Positions 16,736-25,366 of a stretch of 37,715 bases of DNA are shown in pieces. The translations under genes were made by a program, and so were the position numbers. The stretch covers positions 1 through 37,715 of the forward strand of contig JAMDBQ010000015.1 in NCBI GenBank assembly GCA_023487445.1. The letters run 5' to 3'. The notes under the pieces were generated by a model, which saw only the letters and a program-made list of their open reading frames with translations, made no database searches and was not told the origin of the DNA. How positions within the stretch are numbered: the first letter of the stretch is position 1; each line of letters begins with the position of its first letter. This DNA is from Candidatus Martarchaeota archaeon (GTDB taxonomy: Archaea > Thermoproteota > Thermoprotei_A > Marsarchaeales > Marsarchaeaceae).

Positions 16736-18307
16736 GTGACGGGGTGGATTCTCGGCTACCCCGCTGTTAAGAACAAGGGCTTCGAGTCGGCCTATGTCAC
16801 CGCACTTGGTGTTCTTGAGTCCGTGCCCGTCATCGGGTTCTTCCCGCTGGTACTACTGTTCTTCATCTACAAGATTGGGGGAGCACTCGGGGTGGAGCTC
16901 GCGGCAGACTTCCTTGTGTTCGACGCGGTGGTTTGGAACATATGGGTGGGTATTTACCAAGCGTTCAAAACCGTTCCGAAGGAGTGGGTTGAAGTCGGCG
17001 AAAACTACGGGTACAGCACGCCCAAGCTGATCCGCAGGATCTACGTTCCCTTCTCAGTGCCAAGGATAGCCGCCAACCTGTTTCCAAGCGTAGCCGACGG
17101 ATTGTTTTACCTAACCGTAAGCGAAGTGATCAGCGTGGGGGCCCACACCTACCAGACGCTCGGAGTGGGATCGCTTATAACACGCTTCCTATCCACAAAC
17201 GACATCGTAGCCGTCTACGTTTCACTCGCATCACTGGCAGTAGCGGTGGTCGCTGTCACCCTCTCGCTTAGGGTGTTTGCCAACTGGGCTGTTTCCAGGT
17301 ACACTGTTGACACCGACGTACCGATTGTCAGGAGAGGCCGGCTGAGAACCAGGTACTCCATCATCGTCGCTAGGTCGCTTTCCATGAACACCATGGCCAG
17401 ACTCTCAACGTACGCCAGGCGGCTGACTCCCAGACTGGGAGCCCCGAAAACAGACGAGGGACATGTGTCAAGGGGGGCTAGGTTCCTCAGGTCTCTGCCG
17501 AGGCACAAGCGGATTATGGTGGCCGTGCCGGGTGCGGTGTTCATCGCGTTCGTAGCCTACTCTATAGTGAACCTAGTCGCAGGCGTCCCCAGATCAACCT
17601 GGCTCATGCTGCTCGACGGCACCCCATACGATCTCTACGGGCTGCTCGTTGACTATGCGCGGGTAACAATAATTACGCTAGCGTCCCTTGGGCTCGCGTT
17701 CACACTGGGATATCTACTAGCTGTGCGAAAAACCGCGGAGAAGATAGGTCTACCCATTATTCAGGCCTTCAGTTCGTTCCCAGCCCCCGCGTATTTCCCC
17801 CTGCTCTTCGTATTCACATATCCGCTTGCGGCTTCGATCATGCACGGCTTCGCCGATGAATTCTATGTCTTGTTGCTGGGATGGTTAAGCACCTTCTACT
17901 ACGTGCTTTACAGCTTCTGGATGGGGGTGAAGGCTTTACCCTCAGAGTACTGGGAAGTTAGCAGAAACCTCGACATGGGGTTTCTGAGTAGAATGAGGCG
18001 CGTGGTTATACCCGCGACCCTCCCTTACCTGGTGAGCGGCCTTGCTAGCACGGTTAACAGCGCCTGGGGGGGACTTGAAATAGGGGAGTACTGGAACGAC
18101 ATCTATGGTTCCCGGAACTTGGGTGTACACACAGGGTTGATCCGCGCACTTGACCTCGCCACGGCTCAGGGGAACCTGACCGTTGCGGGCTGGCTCTCCT
18201 TCCTATTCGCCGTGGTCGTGGTTGCCTACTCGCTGCTGTTCACGAAGCGTCTGATGGATCTTTCAAGGAAGAAGTACGTCGCCGAAGAGGGGATTTACGC
18301 GGCGTGA
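16736..18307 (+). CDS. Two-module NitT/TauT-type ABC permease (N-terminus probably extends upstream)
   Basis: The 523-residue protein contains two permease modules in tandem, about 1-200 and 270-520. Each has an EAA-like loop: EWVEVGENYGYSTPKLIRRI in module one and EYWEVSRNLDMGFLSRMRRV in module two. A basic linker near 205-265 joins them. The GTG at 16736 is the first available start, but the same frame upstream to 16646 encodes IIVAATLLSIGRVLGLILLS, which matches the first conserved helix of this family. No ATG, GTG or TTG lies in that stretch, and the frame is continuous with the ATPase apart from one TGA. The 5' end is therefore unresolved. The protein would form the whole channel for the ATPase. 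Confidence 0.85.
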   Translation: MTGWILGYPAVKNKGFESAYVTALGVLESVPVIGFFPLVLLFFIYKIGGALGVELAADFLVFDAVVWNIWVGIYQAFKTVPKEWVEVGENYGYSTPKLIRRIYVPFSVPRIAANLFPSVADGLFYLTVSEVISVGAHTYQTLGVGSLITRFLSTNDIVAVYVSLASLAVAVVAVTLSLRVFANWAVSRYTVDTDVPIVRRGRLRTRYSIIVARSLSMNTMARLSTYARRLTPRLGAPKTDEGHVSRGARFLRSLPRHKRIMVAVPGAVFIAFVAYSIVNLVAGVPRSTWLMLLDGTPYDLYGLLVDYARVTIITLASLGLAFTLGYLLAVRKTAEKIGLPIIQAFSSFPAPAYFPLLFVFTYPLAASIMHGFADEFYVLLLGWLSTFYYVLYSFWMGVKALPSEYWEVSRNLDMGFLSRMRRVVIPATLPYLVSGLASTVNSAWGGLEIGEYWNDIYGSRNLGVHTGLIRALDLATAQGNLTVAGWLSFLFAVVVVAYSLLFTKRLMDLSRKKYVAEEGIYAA

Positions 18308-18321
18308 CTTCCCGTTAACCC

Positions 18322-18350
18322 GCTGTTATCCCCTGCAGCTGTTATCCCCT
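18322..18350. repeat. 13-bp direct repeat at a convergent gene junction
   Basis: GCTGTTATCCCCT occurs at 18322-18334 and 18338-18350, with the second copy covering the stop codon of the asparagine-synthetase-like gene. It may be a local duplication; no function is evident. Confidence 0.5.
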
Positions 18351-19326
18351 ACACAGGGTAGGCGCCGCACACCGTGCAGAAGTTCGACCCCGCAGGAACG
18401 GAGCTTCCGCAGCCTGGACAGGACCTGCCTTGTCCGGCCTTCTTCGGCGGCCCGTTCACAGCCCTGTATATCTCGTAGTAAACAAGGTGTTCCTTCCCCC
18501 TTAACCTGACGCCCTCTTCCTCCAGATACTTTGAGCTCTTTTCCTGAAACTCGGCGTCAGACACTTTGAGTTCGATCACCCCCGGAATACTGGTTGAGCC
18601 GCACCCTTCTTCTATAGGCGCCTTTTTCCGCCACACTATGTCTGCTGGGAGAAGGGATTCGAACGCCTTTCTAAGCACAAATTTACCCGTCACGGCGCCG
18701 GTTAGAGGATTGACGCCCACCAAAAGCGACGGGTGAACATGGAACGCCGCCTCCTTAACTTCGGCGTCAAGATAGGGTGACTCAACGTTCAAGCCCATGG
18801 TTGCCCCAAGCGGCACAGCGGAGAACCTCATAACCTTCCAAAGATGCTCGAGCGCCACCCTGAGCGAGGCGGGCTCCTTTGAAAACAGGTAACTGTATCC
18901 CGCAAACAACTCGTCCGACCCATCCCCGGTGGCAACGTGGATGCAGCCGTCACTTCTGGCGTTCCTCAACGCTATCAGCACCGGCGCGCTATTCCTGATC
19001 TCCATGGGGTCGAAGCTGTTCATGACTCTGGCTACAACCGAAGCGGCTTCAATGTAATCTCCGTAGCTGAAGCCGATTACCCTGTGGTGAAAACCCGCCT
19101 CATCCGCCACCCGGCGGGCATAATCAACATCTGGCCCCGGTGCTTCCTGATAGTATACGGTGTACGCATTCATACCGCGTCCACTGGCAAGGTAGGATAT
19201 GATGCTGGTGTCGAGCCCTCCCGACAGGATCAGCGCATCACATTCAAGACGGGCGACCGAGGCCCTCACCGACGAGCCCACGAGTTCCGAGGCAGCGCGC
19301 ATCTCGGTGACTAGAAACTGCGACAA
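18349..19326 (-). CDS. Asparagine-synthetase-like ATP pyrophosphatase with C-terminal zinc ribbon
   Basis: The protein has the PP-loop SGGLDTS (35-41) and the downstream GDGSDELFAGY motif that define the synthetase half of asparagine synthetase B. The N-terminal glutaminase domain is absent, so amide nitrogen would have to come from free ammonia or another protein, or the reaction is a different amidation. The last 25 residues carry two Cys pairs (CPGC and CTVC), a zinc ribbon. Start: TTG at 19326, which lies about 27 nt after a TTTATC element near 19350-19357; ATG at 19302 is the alternative. Its neighbours are transport genes, which give no direct hint to the substrate. Confidence 0.8.
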   Translation of the reverse strand: MSQFLVTEMRAASELVGSSVRASVARLECDALILSGGLDTSIISYLASGRGMNAYTVYYQEAPGPDVDYARRVADEAGFHHRVIGFSYGDYIEAASVVARVMNSFDPMEIRNSAPVLIALRNARSDGCIHVATGDGSDELFAGYSYLFSKEPASLRVALEHLWKVMRFSAVPLGATMGLNVESPYLDAEVKEAAFHVHPSLLVGVNPLTGAVTGKFVLRKAFESLLPADIVWRKKAPIEEGCGSTSIPGVIELKVSDAEFQEKSSKYLEEEGVRLRGKEHLVYYEIYRAVNGPPKKAGQGRSCPGCGSSVPAGSNFCTVCGAYPV

Positions 19327-19523
19327 CTTGGGGAGCCTTGGCTTTGGCCGAGATAAATTTTACCCAGAACCCTTTTGGCTTCTGCTATCTCTAACAATTC
19401 TGTGTTGGACTCCCTTGCCTCTTAGAGTGCCCACCTACGTGCAGCGACAACTCTGGGAAAGCTTTTTTGGCAGTTTGGCACCCAACATTGACTCCTCACG
19501 TGGTTCAGGGATAGTGCGCACAA

Positions 19524-20753
19524 GTGAAGCCCAACGCCAGGCATAAGACGATGTCTGTACCCGCCTACCTGTCTCCTGCGGCGTTCGGAGGGTCGGTGCT
19601 CGCAGGCTACTGTATAACGATCATGTCTCCGATGGCGCTGCTAATCGGGGAAGTGGTGCACTTATCCGCGGCGCAGGTGGGTGAACTCACGGCTTCCACG
19701 GTGATAGGCTCAGTGCCCGGCGCCATAGTTTTTGGAAGGCTGGCTGACGCGTCGGGGGGACGGATTTCAGCTATGCTTGCGGCAGCCGTCACAGCCGTGT
19801 TCAGCGTGGCTTCAACCCTGTCTTCGTCGATTCCCCTTCTGATAGTGGCTAGGGTGGCTGTGGGCGTGGGCGTGGGCGGCGAATACGTTTTGGCCAACTC
19901 CCTAGCGGCGTCACTTGTCCCCCAGGCTGTGCGTGGGAGGGTTCTGGCGTTGAACTGGGGTGGAGGATGGCTTGCCGGAGAATTCCTAGGATTCGCCGCA
20001 GGGTACTTTTCCGCATTCACTTCGGCTGGGGCTGCATGGCGAATAGTGGCTGCAAGCTCAGCCCTCCCCGCGTTCGCCGTGGCGGCCTTCAGGATCAGGA
20101 GCAACCGTGATATAGCAAGACCTCAGCCACCAGTGAGCGGACACGCCGCGGGACGCATCGGGGACTCAAGGCTTCGAACAATTGTTTACGGCTCCCTGAA
20201 CTATGTGTGTGAAACATCGCCGTTCTACGCACTCTCGGTGCTTGAACCGGTGTCGCTGCATTCGTCAACCGGCTTATCCGCGCCTCGGGACGTCGAGCTC
20301 AGCCTGATCCTTCTGATTGGTGCTCCGATGGGTGTCGCCGCAACCTACTTCCTGGTTGATAGGAAGGGGAGGCTGTGGCTGAACTATGTGGGGTACTCGG
20401 CGCTCGCCGCGGCGATAGGGGCGTACATTGTTACCGGGAGCACGGAGGGCTACCTGGGATTTGTACTGTTGTTCGCCCTGCAGTTTCTCACGTGGTTTGG
20501 GCCAAGCATCACGGCGAACACTGTTCTCGCCGAGCTGTGGCCTCAGGGCGGCGGCACCGGCGCAGGCGTGTCCTCAGCCGCGGGCAGGCTGGGCGCCATA
20601 GCCACGCTTCTCGTTTTCCCCGTGCTCGTGTCCAGGCTGGGATTAGCCCTCTCCATGGCTTACCCCCTGGCGTTCTCGCTTGCAGGCGTGGTGTTCACAT
20701 ACATCTTTGGAGTCGAGACCATGCCTGGGAAAGCCTCCGTGAACGCGGGCTGA
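19524..20753 (+). CDS. Major facilitator superfamily transporter
   Basis: This is a 409-residue membrane protein with about 11-12 hydrophobic helices. The loop between helices 2 and 3 has GRLADASGGRISAM, the MFS motif A. The second half has a weaker copy, FLVDRKGRLWLNY. ARVAVGVGVGGEYVLANSLA resembles helix 4 of sugar and organic-acid porters. The longest frame starts with GTG at 19524; ATG at 19551 is equally plausible and starts nearer the first helix. The next gene follows within about 25 bases on the same strand. Substrate cannot be called. Confidence 0.85.
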   Translation: MKPNARHKTMSVPAYLSPAAFGGSVLAGYCITIMSPMALLIGEVVHLSAAQVGELTASTVIGSVPGAIVFGRLADASGGRISAMLAAAVTAVFSVASTLSSSIPLLIVARVAVGVGVGGEYVLANSLAASLVPQAVRGRVLALNWGGGWLAGEFLGFAAGYFSAFTSAGAAWRIVAASSALPAFAVAAFRIRSNRDIARPQPPVSGHAAGRIGDSRLRTIVYGSLNYVCETSPFYALSVLEPVSLHSSTGLSAPRDVELSLILLIGAPMGVAATYFLVDRKGRLWLNYVGYSALAAAIGAYIVTGSTEGYLGFVLLFALQFLTWFGPSITANTVLAELWPQGGGTGAGVSSAAGRLGAIATLLVFPVLVSRLGLALSMAYPLAFSLAGVVFTYIFGVETMPGKASVNAG

Positions 20754-20778
20754 CACCTGCCAGCCGAAGCCCAGAAGG

Positions 20779-21891
20779 GTGGGCGTGTTCGGAGGGTTGA
20801 TAAGGATCCCGGAGAACCGCGGACTAGCCTTGGATAACCAGTATGTCTACGTGGACTCGGCGGGGGACACTTACCGGTTCGACGCCGACCCCGTATCCAT
20901 CATCGACTTGGAAGACGCGAGGAAGACGCTGGGTGTCCCGGGCTACGTGGACCTGGCGGACCCCACCTTGGCGTGTGTTTGCGCGGCGATCTGGGGGTGC
21001 CAGAACTCTTCCGAGATGCCTGCCAACACCCGGTGGTTCGGGCGCCCACGCCAGAACCCCACTCCCCTCCTCTTCGGAGGCGCCGCCGTGAAGATGCTTT
21101 CGCCGTCGTCGAATCAGAGAAGCAGCCCGCTCAACCGGAGGATAGGCGACATCGACTTCGTTGTGCCCAAGGCCGGGGGAGAGCGGTTACTGACCGTTTT
21201 AAAGAATCTGCACGTGACAGCCGGTCCCCGCTACCACTTCTTCACAACCAGGAGAGACAACTTTTTCAACGCTCTAAGAGCCGGTTCCAGGTACAGGCTG
21301 CACTACCTCGACCACTTGGAGGGGAACGCGCCCGTGGTTAAGACCGTGGATGTGGTAGCCGGAAACCTCAGCTTCCGCCATTCACTCGGCGTATCTGAAG
21401 CCGACTTCAAAGCCGCCGCCCAAAACTTGTACACACTCGGGCCAGAGAAGGTGGTCGCCCTTAAACTCCAAGTAATATCCGATGTTGACGCATCCAAAAC
21501 GCATATGATTGCTGAATCCCGCCAGGGCTTCAGGGTGCTGGAGTATACCAGCTATCCTCGCGGCAGACTCATTTTAGGAATGGAGCAAAAGGACGCGTTG
21601 GACGTGTTCTGCGTTCTTCTCGACTGCTTCAACAGGGATACCAGCCCCAGATTCAGCGTGGACTCCTTTGTCAAAATTTTTGAAAGAGACGACCGTTTCA
21701 GGTTGACGGCGGCTCTGAATCTCGGGATGATGCTAAAAATGCGTGGATCATTCATTGAAGGCGGGGTGGATCCGGCGGATGTGGAAGCTGTTTCGAAGAG
21801 TGTTCGAATTCTTTTGGATGCGCTTGAGCCAGTCGATAAGACCTGGGATAAACCGTGGTGGAACAGGGATGTTGAGCCGCCCGCCCCTTAG
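20779..21891 (+). CDS. Uncharacterised protein with a nucleotidyltransferase-like core
   Basis: I do not recognise a named family for the whole 370-residue protein. The middle contains a nucleotidyltransferase-like pattern: LLFGGAAVKML (about 97-107), RRIGDIDFVVP with Asp124 and Asp126, a third acidic site TVDVVAG (Asp191), and LGPEKVVALKLQ (220-231), which resembles the segment after the core in AbiEii-type nucleotidyltransferases. The N-terminal 80 and C-terminal 120 residues are without clear motifs. It lies between an MFS gene and a metallophosphoesterase gene, all close together on one strand. A toxin role is possible but nothing nearby looks like an AbiEi antitoxin. Confidence 0.6.
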   Translation: MGVFGGLIRIPENRGLALDNQYVYVDSAGDTYRFDADPVSIIDLEDARKTLGVPGYVDLADPTLACVCAAIWGCQNSSEMPANTRWFGRPRQNPTPLLFGGAAVKMLSPSSNQRSSPLNRRIGDIDFVVPKAGGERLLTVLKNLHVTAGPRYHFFTTRRDNFFNALRAGSRYRLHYLDHLEGNAPVVKTVDVVAGNLSFRHSLGVSEADFKAAAQNLYTLGPEKVVALKLQVISDVDASKTHMIAESRQGFRVLEYTSYPRGRLILGMEQKDALDVFCVLLDCFNRDTSPRFSVDSFVKIFERDDRFRLTAALNLGMMLKMRGSFIEGGVDPADVEAVSKSVRILLDALEPVDKTWDKPWWNRDVEPPAP

Positions 21892-21927
21892 GGTGAGAGG
21901 TTGCTTGGCTGCGGGGTTGAACAGTCC

Positions 21928-22881
21928 ATGACAAGAATCCTGTTGGCGGCTGACCTGCACGGCTCGGAGACCGTCTACTCAAAACTCCTTAACTCCGCCA
22001 GATTCTACGGGGTCGCCCACATAGTGGTAGCCGGAGACCTCACGGGTAAGGTGCTTGTCCCCGTAGTTGAGCGAGGAGGGGAATATGACTTCGACTTCTT
22101 CGGTTCGCGCAAAAGGGTTGAGCCGTCCAAGTTCGGATCCTATGCTAAGGAGATAAGATCCGCGGGCCACTACTATAAGGTTGTGACCAAGGCGGAGTTC
22201 GACGAGCTAGCAGCTGGAGGAGAACCTCTCAAACGCGCCTTCGTAGATGCAATGCTCGAATCGCTCAGACTCTTCTTAGCCAAGGCGGAGGAAAGAATGG
22301 CGTCCGCCGGGGCTACGCTGTACCTTATCGCCGGCAACGACGACTACCCCGATGTCGCTCAGTTTCTTGTAAACTCTCAGACGGGCCGTGTTGTCGAATA
22401 CGAAAGCGCTCCCCGTGAACTCAAACATCTAACCCTAGCCGGGGTAGGCTACTCCAACCCCACGCCCTGGAACTCGCCGAGGGAGCTTTCGGAGGATGAG
22501 CTTTGGAGGATGCTTGACGCTAAGCTACGCGGGCTCGAACCACGCAGAACCGTGCTCGTCGCCCATCCGCCTCCGTTCGACACCTCGATCGACCGCGCCC
22601 CCAAGCTCAAAGGGTTCAAGCCTGTGGTGTCGGGGGGCAGGATTGAGACTGAGCCGGTTGGCAGCCACGCAGTACGCAGGGTGATCGAGTTGTTCGAACC
22701 CGCTGTCTCCCTCCATGGACACATACACGAATCCGGCGGAGTAGACTACGTAGTCGGTGCAAGCGGCAGACGCGTGTCTGCGTACAACCCGGGAAGCGAG
22801 TACACTACAGGGGTATTGAGGGGGGTGCTCCTAGATTTAGGGGAGGATGGCTCCTCGAGGCACCTTTTCGTAAGGGGCTAG
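21928..22881 (+). CDS. Calcineurin-like metallophosphoesterase
   Basis: The 317-residue protein has the ordered metal-binding motifs of the family: LLAADLHGS (Asp9, His11), VVAGDLTGK, LIAGNDDYPD, VLVAHPPPFD and SLHGHIHESGG. The catalytic centre is therefore complete, with two metal ions expected. An insert of about 90 residues lies between the GD and GND motifs, as in archaeal Icc-like phosphoesterases. The frame is open back to a TTG at 21901, but ATG at 21928 places the first motif at the usual distance from the start. It follows the nucleotidyltransferase-like gene, and the two could act on the same nucleotide or phospho-linked substrate; that is a guess from position. Confidence 0.87.
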   Translation: MTRILLAADLHGSETVYSKLLNSARFYGVAHIVVAGDLTGKVLVPVVERGGEYDFDFFGSRKRVEPSKFGSYAKEIRSAGHYYKVVTKAEFDELAAGGEPLKRAFVDAMLESLRLFLAKAEERMASAGATLYLIAGNDDYPDVAQFLVNSQTGRVVEYESAPRELKHLTLAGVGYSNPTPWNSPRELSEDELWRMLDAKLRGLEPRRTVLVAHPPPFDTSIDRAPKLKGFKPVVSGGRIETEPVGSHAVRRVIELFEPAVSLHGHIHESGGVDYVVGASGRRVSAYNPGSEYTTGVLRGVLLDLGEDGSSRHLFVRG

Positions 22882-22887
22882 CGCAAA

Positions 22888-24342
22888 TCATCTTCGGGGG
22901 AACTGCACCAGCCATTTCCTTCCGTCTCTTTTTATAAATTCATCAGACTCCTTCGGTCCCCATGTTCCCTGGTTGTACTGGTGTACTTCAAACGAGTGTT
23001 CCGCCGATATCAGCGGCTCCACTATCTCCCATGACAACTCTATCTCGTCGCTCCTCGTGAACAGTGACGGGTCACCGTTGAGCGCGTCCAAAAGTAGTCT
23101 CTCATAGGCGTCTGGAAGCTGCTTTTTGCTGATATCAGAATATTTGAACGACATATCCACAGGCTGAGTCGTCATCCCGGCTCCAGGCTGCTTCGCCTCA
23201 AACCGGAGGTTTATGCCCTCGTCCGGCTGTATCCTGATGGTGATCCTGTTGGGGGAAACTTCCTCGTTTGAAAAGAGGAGCAGCGGAACCTCTTTGAACT
23301 GCAGTGTAATCTCGGTTGTCTTAAGCGGCATCCGCTTTCCGGTTCGCATGTAAAAAGGTGTCCCCCTCCACCTCCAGCTCTCAACGTAGAGTTTCGCGGC
23401 TACAAACGTCGGAGTTTTGGATGACGGGTCAACTTCTGGCTCATCCGTGTATCCCGCGTACTGGCCAAGCACACACTCAGAACTCTGAATTGGCCGCACA
23501 GCCTGAAGCACCTTAACCTTCTCGTCCCGCACCGCCTTAGGCGTGTATCTGATCGGAGGATCCATCGCGATAAGAGCCAGGAGCTGCAGCAGGTGGTTCT
23601 GCAGCATGTCGCGAACAACCCCCGCCTTATCATAGTATCCCCCCCGGTGTTCAACGCCGATCTCTTCCGCGACGGTTATCTGCACGTGGTCAACGTGGCT
23701 CCTGTTCCAAAGCGGCTCGAATATGCTGTTCGCAAACCTGAACGCAAGTATGTTCTGAACGGTTTCCTTCCCCAAGTAGTGGTCTATCCTGTAAACCTGT
23801 TCCTCCGGGAACGCCTGGTGGACCTTGTCGTTAAGCGCCTTAGCGCTTGCAAGGTCGTTGCCGAACGGCTTCTCGACCACCACCCTCCTCCACCCTTTGC
23901 CGGGCTTGGCGAGGCCGGTCATCCCAAGGTTCTCAATCACCTGCTCGTACAGAACCGGAGGAGTCGCAAGATAGAATACGCAGTTCGCAGCCCCCTTTGC
24001 GTCAGAGGCTGCCTCAAGCCTTTTCTTAATCTCCGCATAGGTAGCCATATCGGAGTAGTCACCCACGAAGTAGCTGATTGACTTTGAGAACTGCACCCAC
24101 TTGTCCTGGTCGGAGCCTCCAGTATACTCGCTTACCCCTTTAGCCAGTTCTTCCCTGAACGACTCGTCGGTGTAATGGGTTCGGGACACCCCCACTATAG
24201 AAACGCCCGCGGGCAGCATCCCCTTCTCGTAGAGACTGTACAGAGCAGGCACAAGTTTCCTGCGTGTTAGGTCGCCTGAGGCGCCGAATATAAGTATGAT
24301 AGAAGGGTTGCGATCGGGTTTGGCGTTCACGTTGATGCTCAT
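22888..24342 (-). CDS. zwf: Glucose-6-phosphate 1-dehydrogenase
   Basis: Zwf oxidises glucose 6-phosphate to 6-phosphogluconolactone with NAD(P)+, the first step of the oxidative pentose phosphate pathway. The 484-residue protein shows the nucleotide-binding GASGDLTRRKL (20-30), the substrate motif RIDHYLGKE (185-193) and catalytic His232 in EEIGVEHRGGYYD. Length and motifs are those of the standard bacterial/eukaryotic enzyme, not the unrelated short-chain enzyme of haloarchaea. The ATG overlaps the gnd stop by 4 bases, so translation is probably coupled. It is the last gene of the operon and converges on the phosphoesterase gene 6 bases away. Confidence 0.95.
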   Translation of the reverse strand: MSINVNAKPDRNPSIILIFGASGDLTRRKLVPALYSLYEKGMLPAGVSIVGVSRTHYTDESFREELAKGVSEYTGGSDQDKWVQFSKSISYFVGDYSDMATYAEIKKRLEAASDAKGAANCVFYLATPPVLYEQVIENLGMTGLAKPGKGWRRVVVEKPFGNDLASAKALNDKVHQAFPEEQVYRIDHYLGKETVQNILAFRFANSIFEPLWNRSHVDHVQITVAEEIGVEHRGGYYDKAGVVRDMLQNHLLQLLALIAMDPPIRYTPKAVRDEKVKVLQAVRPIQSSECVLGQYAGYTDEPEVDPSSKTPTFVAAKLYVESWRWRGTPFYMRTGKRMPLKTTEITLQFKEVPLLLFSNEEVSPNRITIRIQPDEGINLRFEAKQPGAGMTTQPVDMSFKYSDISKKQLPDAYERLLLDALNGDPSLFTRSDEIELSWEIVEPLISAEHSFEVHQYNQGTWGPKESDEFIKRDGRKWLVQFPRR

Positions 24343-25259
24343 GTTCCTTCATCAACGTGTTTAACTGCGTGCCCTCCGAACTCGTTACGCATAGCAGCCA
24401 AGAGCTTCGCGGCGTAGCTTTCCCTCCTCGAAGCAAAGCGCATGTAGAGCGCAAGGGTTATCACAGGCGCAGGAACAGAATTGTCTATAGCCTCCTTTGA
24501 AGTCCATCTTCCCTCACCGGAGTCTTCCACCCAGGGAGCGATCTGCTTAAGCTCCTGGTCCTTTGAAAGCGCGTCGGACAAAAGGTCAAGGAGCCAAGAC
24601 CTGACCACGCTCCCATAGCGCCAAACCTCGGCAACCTTGTGTAGATCCAAGTTGAACTCCTGCTTTGAGCGGAGCACGTCGAACCCCTCCGCAAGGGACT
24701 CCATCATTCCATACTCTATCCCGTTGTGAACCATTTTGACGAAGTGACCCGAACCAGCTGGCCCCATCCATCCCCACCCCTTGTCTGGGGCGGGGGCAAG
24801 CGTCTGGAACACGGGTGTTAGAGCCTCAACAACCTCCTTCCTGCCACCCACCATCATACTGTAGCCCTCCTCCAGACCCCATATCCCCCCGCTTGTGCCT
24901 ACGTCAACGAAGTTAAGCCCCGCCGACTCCACCTTAGCCGACCTCCTCAAAGTGTCTCCGTAGAAGGAGTTTCCACCGTCTATGATTGTATCACCCTTGG
25001 AAAGCACCTGGATCAGGGAGTCAATCATCTGCTCCGTGGGTTCACCCGCGGGCACCATGACCCAGACTGCCCGGGGGGGATGCATCATCTCCGCAAGCTC
25101 GCCGAGACTGGAGGCAGCCTTGACACCCGGCTGCTCCGAAGCGAGTTCGAAAGCCTTCTCCTTGGTTCTGTTGTGCACGAACACGGTGTGTCCTCCCCTG
25201 GCGAGCCTCCTTGCTATGTTTGCACCCATTCTTCCAAGTCCGACTACAGCTATCTCCAA
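24339..25259 (-). CDS. gnd: 6-phosphogluconate dehydrogenase, decarboxylating (short type)
   Basis: Gnd converts 6-phosphogluconate to ribulose 5-phosphate and CO2. The 306-residue protein is the short bacterial type (about 300, versus about 470 in the long form). It has the Rossmann GLGRMG (7-12), DGGNSFYGD with the family's Asn-Ser, catalytic Lys175 in GHFVKMVHNG, and Asn179. After strand two, HNRT (30-33) puts an Arg where NADP+-preferring members bind the 2'-phosphate, so NADP+ is the likely cofactor (inference). The start is TTG at 25259, needed to keep the first beta strand. A TATA-like CTTATTAC at 25299-25306 suggests an extra internal promoter. Confidence 0.93.
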   Translation of the reverse strand: MEIAVVGLGRMGANIARRLARGGHTVFVHNRTKEKAFELASEQPGVKAASSLGELAEMMHPPRAVWVMVPAGEPTEQMIDSLIQVLSKGDTIIDGGNSFYGDTLRRSAKVESAGLNFVDVGTSGGIWGLEEGYSMMVGGRKEVVEALTPVFQTLAPAPDKGWGWMGPAGSGHFVKMVHNGIEYGMMESLAEGFDVLRSKQEFNLDLHKVAEVWRYGSVVRSWLLDLLSDALSKDQELKQIAPWVEDSGEGRWTSKEAIDNSVPAPVITLALYMRFASRRESYAAKLLAAMRNEFGGHAVKHVDEGT

Positions 25260-25298
25260 CTTAGTTTCTCTGCTCCCCTAGACTATTGCCGCAAGGGA

Positions 25299-25306
25299 GT
25301 AATAAG
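25299..25306 (-). promoter_or_regulatory. Possible internal promoter ahead of gnd-zwf
   Basis: CTTATTAC on the minus strand sits in the 107-base gap between tal/pgi and gnd, the only sizeable gap in the operon, 40-47 nt before the gnd TTG. Transcription from it would leave a leader of about 15 nt. Support is positional only. Confidence 0.35.
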
Positions 25307-25366
25307 ACACTGCTGACGTCATCACACCCCTGTAGGATGTGTACTCTCTGCGCTTCCATGGTAAAC

